Origin: JANFXS01 sp022791155
GTDB taxonomy: Bacteria > Bacillota > Clostridia > Lachnospirales > Anaerotignaceae
Length of the DNA stretch: 5,896 bases
Assembly (NCBI GenBank): GCA_949743895.1
Contig: CATJUX010000031.1
Coordinates: 1-5,896, forward strand
Direction: 5' to 3'
The notes under the pieces are model-generated. The model had not been told where the DNA came from. It worked only from the letters and a program-made list of their open reading frames with translations, and ran no database searches. Of the stretch, positions 1 to 4,293 are shown piece after piece. A program made the translations under genes and the position numbers. Position 1 is the first letter of the stretch, and each line of letters begins with the position of its first letter.

Positions 1-108
1 GATTCCTTTTTTTGCCATGAAGTCTCTGAAGAAGTTTTGAATTTCTCCTTCCCAGTCAATGATTGTTCCGTACACATCAAAAGTAATCGCCTTTGGTACA
101 CTTACCAT
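1..108 (-). CDS. HAD-superfamily hydrolase, 2-haloacid dehalogenase-like (5' end only)
   Basis: Only the first 36 codons are in the window; the gene continues beyond base 1. The ATG is at 108-106, preceded on the minus strand by an AGGGGTG Shine-Dalgarno site about 8 bases upstream. The peptide begins MVSVPKAITFDVYGTIIDWE. This is HAD motif I, with Asp11 as the expected nucleophile. HAD phosphatases usually carry DxDxT; the DxYGT form followed by IIDW is typical of the L-2-haloacid dehalogenase (type II) branch, which hydrolyses a carbon-halogen bond through an aspartyl ester. Many proteins annotated this way have unproven or different substrates, so family membership is firm and the reaction is not. 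The gene is divergent from the LysR-type regulator, a common arrangement for a regulator and its target. No convincing promoter was seen for this strand. Confidence 0.85.
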   Translation of the reverse strand, partial: MVSVPKAITFDVYGTIIDWEGEIQNFFRDFMAKKGI

Positions 109-169
109 AAACCAGTTCACCCCTATTCTAATTGTCTTCACTTTTTTATATAATGTTGTAATATTTCCG

Positions 170-185
170 TTCCATACGTATTGAA
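170..185. promoter_or_regulatory. Imperfect dyad over the lysR -35 region
   Basis: TTCCATACGTATTGAA is a 16-base palindrome with 7 of 8 positions paired and a perfect 8-base ATACGTAT core. It overlaps the -35 hexamer of the lysR promoter and lies between the two divergent genes. LysR-type proteins often bind such a site to repress themselves and control the divergent gene. Binding is inferred from position and symmetry only. The even-length dyad does not fit the T-N11-A rule as well as the dyad at 251-267 does. Confidence 0.35.
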
Positions 186-209
186 CTTTTTTACGATAAC
201 TATTATAAT
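181..209 (+). promoter_or_regulatory. Promoter of the LysR-type regulator gene
   Basis: A -35 TTGAAC (181-186), a 17-base spacer and a perfect -10 TATAAT (204-209) make a strong housekeeping-type promoter. Transcription should start near 216, giving a leader of about 77 bases before the GTG start at 293. The leader contains the dyad at 251-267. Confidence 0.75.
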
Positions 210-218
210 TGCTTTTAT

Positions 219-235
219 CCAACAGTAAATATATG
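219..235 (+). repeat. Motif copy 1 (shared with 1405-1421)
   Basis: CCAACAGTAAATATATG in the lysR leader matches the segment at 1405-1421 in 16 of 17 positions. Both copies are followed at nearly the same distance by TTTGGCA (ending 47 and 46 bases from the motif start) and by TTTTGCAG (ending 61 and 64 bases on). The similarity therefore extends loosely beyond the 17 bases. This copy starts 10 bases after the -10 hexamer of the lysR promoter, so it lies at the start of the transcript. Confidence 0.5.
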
Positions 236-250
236 ATCTTTAATATCAAG

Positions 251-267
251 TATGCCATTTTGGCATA
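251..267. promoter_or_regulatory. Perfect dyad in the lysR leader, possible autoregulatory operator
   Basis: TATGCCATTTTGGCATA has 7-base arms that pair perfectly around a TTT centre. The inner TGCCATTTTGGCA fits the T-N11-A pattern with dyad symmetry that is classic for LysR-type regulators. It sits between the predicted transcription start (about 216) and the GTG start, so a bound regulator could block its own transcription. As RNA it could also form a small hairpin ending 10 bases before the Shine-Dalgarno site. The symmetry is directly seen; the function is inferred. Confidence 0.5.
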
Positions 268-292
268 TATTTTTTGCAGAGAGGTGTTAACA

Positions 293-1180
293 GTGGACTC
301 ATTTTTTTCGAAAATTTTCATTGAAATAGCAGAATGCGAAAACATAACAAAAGCTGCTTCAAAGCTTGGTTACACTCAAAGCGGACTTAGCCACATATTA
401 AACCGTGCTGAAAATGAATTGGGGTTTCAGCTGTTTTTTAGATCAAAATCAGGAGTCAGGCTGACAAATGCCGGAAACGAACTTTTGCCTGTGGCCCGCG
501 AGCTTTCACACAGCTATGAAAAAATGTATGAAACAATAACAAGCATTCAGGGAATTGAAAAAGGACATATAACAATTGGCACGTTCACAAGCATTTCAAT
601 GAACATATTGCCCCCTGTGATAGTCAAATTTGGCTGTGACTATCCTGGAATAAAAATTGATTTAAGAGAAGGTTCTGTGACAGAAATACATGATTGGATT
701 ATAAACCGCACTGTTGATGTTGGCTTCACAAGCCTTCATGACACTGATGAATTTGAATGTAAAACATGGTTTGAAGACCCGCTTTTGGCTGTGGTTCCAA
801 AATATTTCGATATAAAAGACAAATATACTTTTGATATTCAAGATTTTAACAACTATCCATTTATAATGCCATCAACAGAAAAAGGGAACGACTATGACAT
901 TGACAGGCTTGTGGAAAAACACAATCTCAAACTTGACATACGTTTGTCCTCAAAAAGCGACATGGCAATTCTAAGCATGGTTGAAAACGGCCTTGGAATA
1001 AGCATACTTCCCAAACTTATAGTGCTCAATCACAACAGAAATGTCAAAACGCTTCAAATAAAACCATATTCCGTTCGAAAACTTGGCATGGGATTTCGTT
1101 CGCTTGAAGATGTTTCTCCTGCAGCGTTAAAGTTCATAGAATATGCAGAAAGTATAGTAAAAGAAATAATCAAACATTAA
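293..1180 (+). CDS. LysR-type transcriptional regulator
   Basis: A 295-residue protein, the usual length for the LysR family. The start is the GTG at 293, not the longer upstream reading. AGAGAGGTG lies 6 bases before it, and the protein then begins MDSFFSKIFIEIAECENITK as the family does, whereas the 28 upstream codons look unlike LysR and cover the leader dyad. Residues about 18-37 form the helix-turn-helix (ITKAASKLGYTQSGLSHILN). The LysR-typical ELGFQLFFRSKSGVRLTNAG follows at 42-61, then a linker helix. The effector-binding domain starts near residue 91 with GHITIGTFTSISMNILPPVI. The protein should be a cytoplasmic tetramer responding to a small molecule. The ligand cannot be read from sequence; the divergent haloacid-dehalogenase-like gene is the obvious candidate target. 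No specific member of the family was recognised. Confidence 0.93.
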   Translation: MDSFFSKIFIEIAECENITKAASKLGYTQSGLSHILNRAENELGFQLFFRSKSGVRLTNAGNELLPVARELSHSYEKMYETITSIQGIEKGHITIGTFTSISMNILPPVIVKFGCDYPGIKIDLREGSVTEIHDWIINRTVDVGFTSLHDTDEFECKTWFEDPLLAVVPKYFDIKDKYTFDIQDFNNYPFIMPSTEKGNDYDIDRLVEKHNLKLDIRLSSKSDMAILSMVENGLGISILPKLIVLNHNRNVKTLQIKPYSVRKLGMGFRSLEDVSPAALKFIEYAESIVKEIIKH

Positions 1181-1324
1181 AATTTCGATCTGTGCAAAAA
1201 GCACTAAAGACTTGCATGTTTCATTAAACAATTTCAGTTCGCCATACAAAATGATCATGTTACAATTTGTTTGTACACATTTTTCAACTCAACACAATGC
1301 ACACTCTCATAGGTAAAAACATCA

Positions 1325-1369
1325 AAAAATGTGGTATATAAAATTTGTCCATTTCAATACCACATTTTT
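1325..1369. terminator. Bidirectional rho-independent-type terminator
   Basis: Perfect 13-base arms, AAAAATGTGGTAT (1325-1337) and ATACCACATTTTT (1357-1369), flank a 19-base loop that can itself form a short AAAT/ATTT stem. The plus strand ends in five T residues. The minus strand ends in six, because 1324-1329 is all A. It lies between two convergent genes, so it can serve lysR (145 bases after its stop) and the minus-strand tautomerase transcript. The stem is AT-rich, so it may be a moderate terminator. Confidence 0.7.
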
Positions 1370-1404
1370 GTTAATAATTTTTAATATTAATATACATTGT
1401 TAAA

Positions 1405-1421
1405 CCAACAGTGAATATATG
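1405..1421 (+). repeat. Motif copy 2 (shared with 219-235)
   Basis: CCAACAGTGAATATATG differs at one base from the copy in the lysR leader. A weak promoter-like pair precedes it: TTGTTA at 1368-1373 and TATACA at 1391-1396 with a 17-base spacer. The motif is thus placed after a possible -10 much as copy 1 is. TTTGGCA follows twice (1425-1431 and 1444-1450), and TGCCATTTT (1456-1464) repeats the left half of the leader dyad. It could be a second binding region for the regulator, or a diverged duplicate of the lysR leader. Confidence 0.4.
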
Positions 1422-1440
1422 CTGTTTGGCATTAAATCTT

Positions 1441-1475
1441 CAATTTGGCAATGGCTGCCATTTTGCAGAAAATTG
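1441..1475. repeat. Imperfect inverted repeat (hairpin)
   Basis: CAATTT (1441-1446) pairs with AAATTG (1470-1475). Inside, GCAATGGC (1448-1455) pairs with GCCATT-TT-GC (1457-1466), leaving a two-base bulge and a single-base centre. The core AATGGC-T-GCCATT is perfect. Neither strand has a T-run directly after it, so it does not read as an intrinsic terminator. The single-base centre makes a protein-binding dyad more likely than an RNA loop in the core. Confidence 0.45.
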
Positions 1476-1478
1476 TCA

Positions 1479-1516
1479 TTCAGTTGTCTCAACCATGTAT
1501 GCCCTTGTCAACTGAA
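1479..1516. repeat. Inverted repeat with 22-base loop
   Basis: TTCAGTTG (1479-1486) and CAACTGAA (1509-1516) are perfect 8-base complements separated by 22 bases. It follows directly on the previous hairpin. In the 3' untranslated region of the minus-strand tautomerase message the two would form tandem stem-loops. No T-run follows, and no function can be assigned. Confidence 0.4.
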
Positions 1517-1564
1517 GGCAACAATGTTTCAACATACACTTGTCATCAATTTGTCAAATTTTGT

Positions 1565-1912
1565 TTATCCCCGCGGCCTTCCAGCAACCCCAACATTCTC
1601 TCCTTCCAAATCGCTGAAGAAAATTCCTATGCTTTCTTTGTCAATGGCAACACTTTTGGAAAGATAATCTGTAATTTCATATATTATATTTGCCTTTGCT
1701 TTTCTGTTTCTAAGCGGTGCTTGCGACCATGAAATCCGGCAAACCACAGTTCTAAACCGCATATCCTCAAGGGGTATCTGATTAAAATATACATTGACAA
1801 TATTTTCAGGAACTTCAATTTCTCTGCTGACAATTGAGGCTATTTTATCCATAATGTCTCGTTTTTCACATTTCGTTTTCGTTTCAGACCAGTCAATTCC
1901 AATCACAGGCAT
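1565..1912 (-). CDS. Tautomerase-superfamily protein (DUF1904-like)
   Basis: A 115-residue protein. The start is the ATG at 1912, chosen over one six codons upstream. AAAGGAG sits 7 bases before it, and it places proline at position 2, which becomes the N-terminal catalytic proline of the tautomerase (4-oxalocrotonate tautomerase/MIF) fold after Met removal. The first half reads like 4-OT: MPVIGIDWSE, then KRDIMDKIASIVSREIEVPE, then VNVYFNQIPLED (residues 40-51). The second half repeats a beta-alpha-beta pattern (VVCRISW, an alanine/lysine-rich helix, SIGIFFSDL at 94-102). This double unit of about 110 residues resembles the DUF1904 family more than the 62-residue single-unit 4-OT. Substrate unknown. 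It begins 66 bases after the blaR1 stop with no terminator between, so it may be the last gene of the blaI-blaR1 operon. A poor TTGAGA-18-TATGTA pair in the gap is the only own-promoter candidate. Confidence 0.75.
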   Translation of the reverse strand: MPVIGIDWSETKTKCEKRDIMDKIASIVSREIEVPENIVNVYFNQIPLEDMRFRTVVCRISWSQAPLRNRKAKANIIYEITDYLSKSVAIDKESIGIFFSDLEGENVGVAGRPRG

Positions 1913-1978
1913 ATTTTTTCTCCTTTGCAAACTTAGCAGTCATACATACAGTTAATATATAACCATTCTCAAAACACA

Positions 1979-3760
1979 TCAAAGCTCATATATACATTTG
2001 TCGTTTAATATTTCTAAAACAGCCTTCGCTGCAGCTGAACCATTGGCATTGTTCTCCGCTTTCAAATTTGCGGCAAAAACATATCTTTTTTCACCGCTTT
2101 CAACACAGCCAACAAACCAACCACTTGTGTCATTTCCGTTTATATTTCCCGTTCCTGTCTTTCCATATAAAACTTCTTTTCCATTTTGTTCTATCAGCAT
2201 TGAATCTTTAACAACATCAACACATTCATGAGGAAAATCCATGTCATAATCCATCATCTCTTTCAACAAAACAACTTGCTCCATTGGGGATATTTTCAAA
2301 GAAGACTCTGACCAAAAATCATATTGTCCTGCCGAAAAATCACAGTTGCCATATCCAATGTCACAAAAATAGTTTTTTACATTGTCAAACCCTGTTAATT
2401 CTGTTAGATTTTCAAAATACCAATTTGCTGAGCTTGACATGGCCGAATAAATGTCATGATCCATATTCCATTGTTCAAATTGATGCTCTGTTCCATCCCA
2501 TTTCATTTTTGAATTTTCTTTGTTGATGATGCCCTTGTCCAATGCAAAAAGAGCTGAATAAATTTTGTATGTCGAATTTGGCGAAACTCTTTCTTCACTC
2601 TTTTCTTTGTTATAAATTGTATATGTCTCAGCTGAACTGTCATATAGAACAAAAGCGGCATCATATCCGTTAAAATAACTGCTCAAATCTTCTTCAACAA
2701 CCATTTTTGAAACATCGCTTTTCATTTCATAACTGTTGTTTCTTGCCGCAATTGCAGATATGTTTGGCGCTTGAAACAATATCAAAGAAAGCATGGCAAA
2801 AAATGCAGCTGTGCTTTTTATCCAACAGCACATTGATGCTTTTGAATATCCTGCTATGGCTTCTATTCTTTTGAATATATCTTTTCTTTTTCCTCCCATG
2901 TCTGCAGCAAATGAGAAAGAAGGCACTGAACTGTTTTTGGCAAAGTTTATGATTGTCATGCCATATTCTGTATGCCTTTCTTCAGGAAGAATGCTCAAAA
3001 CTTTCCTGTCACAAATTATTTCTCTTTCAAACCTCATGTTTTTGAATGCAAGCCACACAATTGGATTAAACCAATATATAACCTCAAAAACACAAATTAT
3101 ATAGTTGATGAGAATATCATTATTTTTATAATGACTCAATTCATGACAAAATATATATTCAATCTCATTTTCTTTAATTTTGTCATGTCTTTTGGCCGGA
3201 AGTGCTATAAAAGGATTTATGAAGCCAAACATCATAGGTGAATTTATATCACACCAACCCGAAGCCACTTCACGTTTTATTTTAAGTTTTTTCATGCATT
3301 TTGTCATCACATTTTCCATTTCACAGCTGATTGGCTTGGAGTTGTTTTTAATGTCACTTAGTTTACAAAAGCCGAACATCTTCCACGCCAAAACAACAGC
3401 GGCGCCCAACAGCCATATGGCCAAAAATATATAAGCCACTTTCATTTCTCCTGCTTTATCAACCGAAACTGTGAAGTTTTGAAACAAATTTTCAATTCCC
3501 TGGCCTGCTTCAATTCCATTGCCAGCAAATTCTGTTTTCAGCCCCTTTTCAGAAGCAGTGCTCAAAACGCTGTTTTCAAAATTCCTTAAAGGAACAAATG
3601 GCAATGCCATTATAACAAAATATAAATAACTAATGATATACTGCCCCTCTATGGATATTTTTTTCCAAAGAAATTTCTTGGCCAAAACAACGCACAGCAT
3701 AAGCGCTGAAACCCAAAAAGCCATTGACTCAAAAACAACAAAAAAGTTTTCCATAATCAT
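1979..3760 (-). CDS. blaR1: BlaR1/MecR1-type beta-lactam sensor and M56 metalloprotease
   Basis: A 593-residue membrane sensor-transducer, the usual length for BlaR1/MecR1. Hydrophobic segments lie near residues 5-27, 38-57, 108-130 and 312-334, the expected four-helix layout. The cytoplasmic M56 zinc-protease domain shows HELSH (206-210) and the downstream EIICD motif (247-251), whose Glu is the likely third zinc ligand. The basic stretch KRKDIFKRIEAI (291-302) falls where BlaR1 autocleavage occurs in staphylococci. The extracellular C-terminal domain is class D beta-lactamase-like: STYK with Ser396 and Lys399, SAN (444-446), and KTGT (534-537). All residues needed for acylation and signalling appear intact. 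The start overlaps the blaI stop by 4 bases (ATGA), implying coupled translation. The GGCGG site is only 3 bases from the first ATG and 9 from a second at 3754, so the true start may be Met3. Acylation by a beta-lactam is expected to trigger proteolysis and lead to BlaI cleavage. Confidence 0.95.
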   Translation of the reverse strand: MIMENFFVVFESMAFWVSALMLCVVLAKKFLWKKISIEGQYIISYLYFVIMALPFVPLRNFENSVLSTASEKGLKTEFAGNGIEAGQGIENLFQNFTVSVDKAGEMKVAYIFLAIWLLGAAVVLAWKMFGFCKLSDIKNNSKPISCEMENVMTKCMKKLKIKREVASGWCDINSPMMFGFINPFIALPAKRHDKIKENEIEYIFCHELSHYKNNDILINYIICVFEVIYWFNPIVWLAFKNMRFEREIICDRKVLSILPEERHTEYGMTIINFAKNSSVPSFSFAADMGGKRKDIFKRIEAIAGYSKASMCCWIKSTAAFFAMLSLILFQAPNISAIAARNNSYEMKSDVSKMVVEEDLSSYFNGYDAAFVLYDSSAETYTIYNKEKSEERVSPNSTYKIYSALFALDKGIINKENSKMKWDGTEHQFEQWNMDHDIYSAMSSSANWYFENLTELTGFDNVKNYFCDIGYGNCDFSAGQYDFWSESSLKISPMEQVVLLKEMMDYDMDFPHECVDVVKDSMLIEQNGKEVLYGKTGTGNINGNDTSGWFVGCVESGEKRYVFAANLKAENNANGSAAAKAVLEILNDKCIYEL

Positions 3761-4140
3761 TTTCCGCCCATTTTTCTGTTTTCCAATATGTTCCGCAGTT
3801 CGTTGACATCTTCATCACTAAGTTTGTCCTGCTCTATAAAATTCAGCACCATTGAGTTCAAAGCCCCGTTATAAAATTTTTTCAAAAACGAATTGCTTTC
3901 TTCATTTAGATATTCATTCTCTTGCACAAGTGGAAAATAAACAAAAACGCGGCTTTTTTTCTCATATCCCAACGCGCCTTTTTTGACAAGCCTTGAAAGA
4001 AGCGTTTGTATTGTTCTTGGGCTCCAATCAGATTTGTCATTGAACATTTCAACAACTTCATTCGTGCTTATTGGGGCGCACTCCCAAATTATTTTCATTA
4101 TTTCATACTCCGCTTCCGAAATCTTAGGAATATTTTTCAA
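3757..4140 (-). CDS. blaI: BlaI/MecI-family transcriptional repressor
   Basis: A 127-residue winged-helix repressor, the family's usual size. Residues about 7-70 form the DNA-binding domain (ISEAEYEIMKIIWECAPIST, then the recognition segment SDWSPRTIQTLLSRLVKKGA at 37-56 and the wing YEKKSRVFVYFPL). The C-terminal part dimerises. Asn100-Phe101, in LNFIEQDKLS, matches the Asn-Phe bond cut in staphylococcal BlaI on induction, so BlaR1-dependent inactivation is probably conserved. The start is TTG: an in-frame TGA lies directly before it, no ATG suits the N-terminus, and AGGAG stands 9 bases upstream. Its promoter and an operator dyad lie just upstream, which predicts autorepression. It overlaps blaR1 by 4 bases. 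The family also includes CopY-like copper regulators, but the partner and operator here point to a beta-lactam or cell-wall signal. Confidence 0.95.
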   Translation of the reverse strand: MKNIPKISEAEYEIMKIIWECAPISTNEVVEMFNDKSDWSPRTIQTLLSRLVKKGALGYEKKSRVFVYFPLVQENEYLNEESNSFLKKFYNGALNSMVLNFIEQDKLSDEDVNELRNILENRKMGGK

Positions 4141-4149
4141 TCATCTCAT

Positions 4150-4154
4150 CTCCT
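4150..4154 (-). promoter_or_regulatory. Ribosome binding site fixing the blaI TTG start
   Basis: On the minus strand AGGAG is followed by 9 bases and then TTG at 4140-4138. An ATG sits between them in the same frame but runs into TGA after one codon, so the TTG is the first usable start. The first base of the site is also the last base of the BlaI dyad. Confidence 0.75.
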
Positions 4155-4163
4155 ACATATGTA
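4154..4163. promoter_or_regulatory. BlaI operator 1 (blaI side)
   Basis: TACATATGTA is a perfect 10-base palindrome matching the TACA-NN-TGTA core of BlaI/MecI operators, and is the same core as in Bacillus and Staphylococcus bla/mec operators as I recall them. It lies about 5-15 bases downstream of the predicted blaI transcription start (near 4168) and abuts the Shine-Dalgarno site. Bound repressor should therefore block initiation or clearance at the operon's own promoter. Confidence 0.85.
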
Positions 4164-4174
4164 ATAATAATATT

Positions 4175-4203
4175 ATTATATATCTTTCATAAAATTATGT
4201 CAA
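4175..4203 (-). promoter_or_regulatory. Promoter of the blaI-blaR1 operon
   Basis: On the minus strand a perfect -35 TTGACA (4203-4198), a 17-base spacer and a perfect -10 TATAAT (4180-4175) are followed by a start near 4168. A fully consensus promoter suggests strong expression when BlaI is removed, held down otherwise by the operator at 4154-4163. Confidence 0.85.
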
Positions 4204-4218
4204 ATCTAAAAAAATATA

Positions 4219-4247
4219 TTGACACTTAATTATTATAAATGTAATAT
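4219..4247 (+). promoter_or_regulatory. Promoter of the class B PBP gene
   Basis: A perfect -35 TTGACA (4219-4224), a 17-base spacer and a -10 TAATAT (4242-4247) predict a start near 4254. Its -35 is only 15 bases from the -35 of the divergent blaI promoter, so the two polymerase sites are back to back. The -10 lies within a small dyad, TAAAT-GTAAT-ATTTA (4236-4250). Confidence 0.8.
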
Positions 4248-4255
4248 TTAGTAAA

Positions 4256-4271
4256 TACTACTTTTGTAATA
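4256..4271. promoter_or_regulatory. BlaI operator 2 (PBP side), imperfect
   Basis: TACTACTTTTGTAATA has the layout of the extended BlaI site TACTACA-NN-TGTAGTA. The core TACTTTTGTA (4259-4268) departs from TACA-NN-TGTA at one of the eight defined bases, and the outer flank has one asymmetry. It covers the start of the PBP transcript, mirroring operator 1 on the other side. Being less symmetric than operator 1, it may bind BlaI more weakly, so the PBP promoter could be less tightly repressed. Confidence 0.65.
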
Positions 4272-4293
4272 TTTTGTGAGGAGAGATGAATTT

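Larger units (their letters stand above)
1181..1564. other. Gene-free region between convergent lysR and tautomerase genes
   Basis: No credible coding sequence was found. The short open frames here (for example those starting at 1419 and 1445) lack ribosome binding sites and have low-complexity composition. The region holds a strong inverted repeat (1325-1369), the second copy of the lysR leader motif (1405-1421), and two hairpin-forming inverted repeats (1441-1475 and 1479-1516). It also contains five TTGTC sites at 1473, 1484, 1505, 1540 and 1551. A small GTGC-AAAAA-GCAC hairpin at 1192-1204 lacks a following T-run. The segment from 1370 to 1564 is denser in structure than a plain intergenic spacer and could encode a small RNA, but this is unproven. 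Confidence 0.6.

Noticed and set aside
209..292. Extension of the LysR frame 28 codons upstream to a TTG at 209
   Set aside because: There is no Shine-Dalgarno site for it, the TTG overlaps the end of the -10 box, the residues are unlike LysR N-termini, and the GTG at 293 has an excellent ribosome binding site.
1192..1204. GTGC-AAAAA-GCAC hairpin just after lysR as its terminator
   Set aside because: The stem is only 4 bases and no T-run follows; the inverted repeat at 1325-1369 is much better.
1419..1732. Two plus-strand open frames of 82 and 95 codons
   Set aside because: They overlap the tautomerase gene on the other strand, lack ribosome binding sites, and resemble no protein family.
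1939..1958. TACATACAG-like sequence upstream of the tautomerase gene as a third BlaI operator
   Set aside because: It has only one half of the TACA-NN-TGTA dyad and no good promoter next to it.
1998..3434. Several plus-strand open frames opposite blaR1
   Set aside because: They are antisense shadows of a clearly recognised gene, with no ribosome binding sites or family features.
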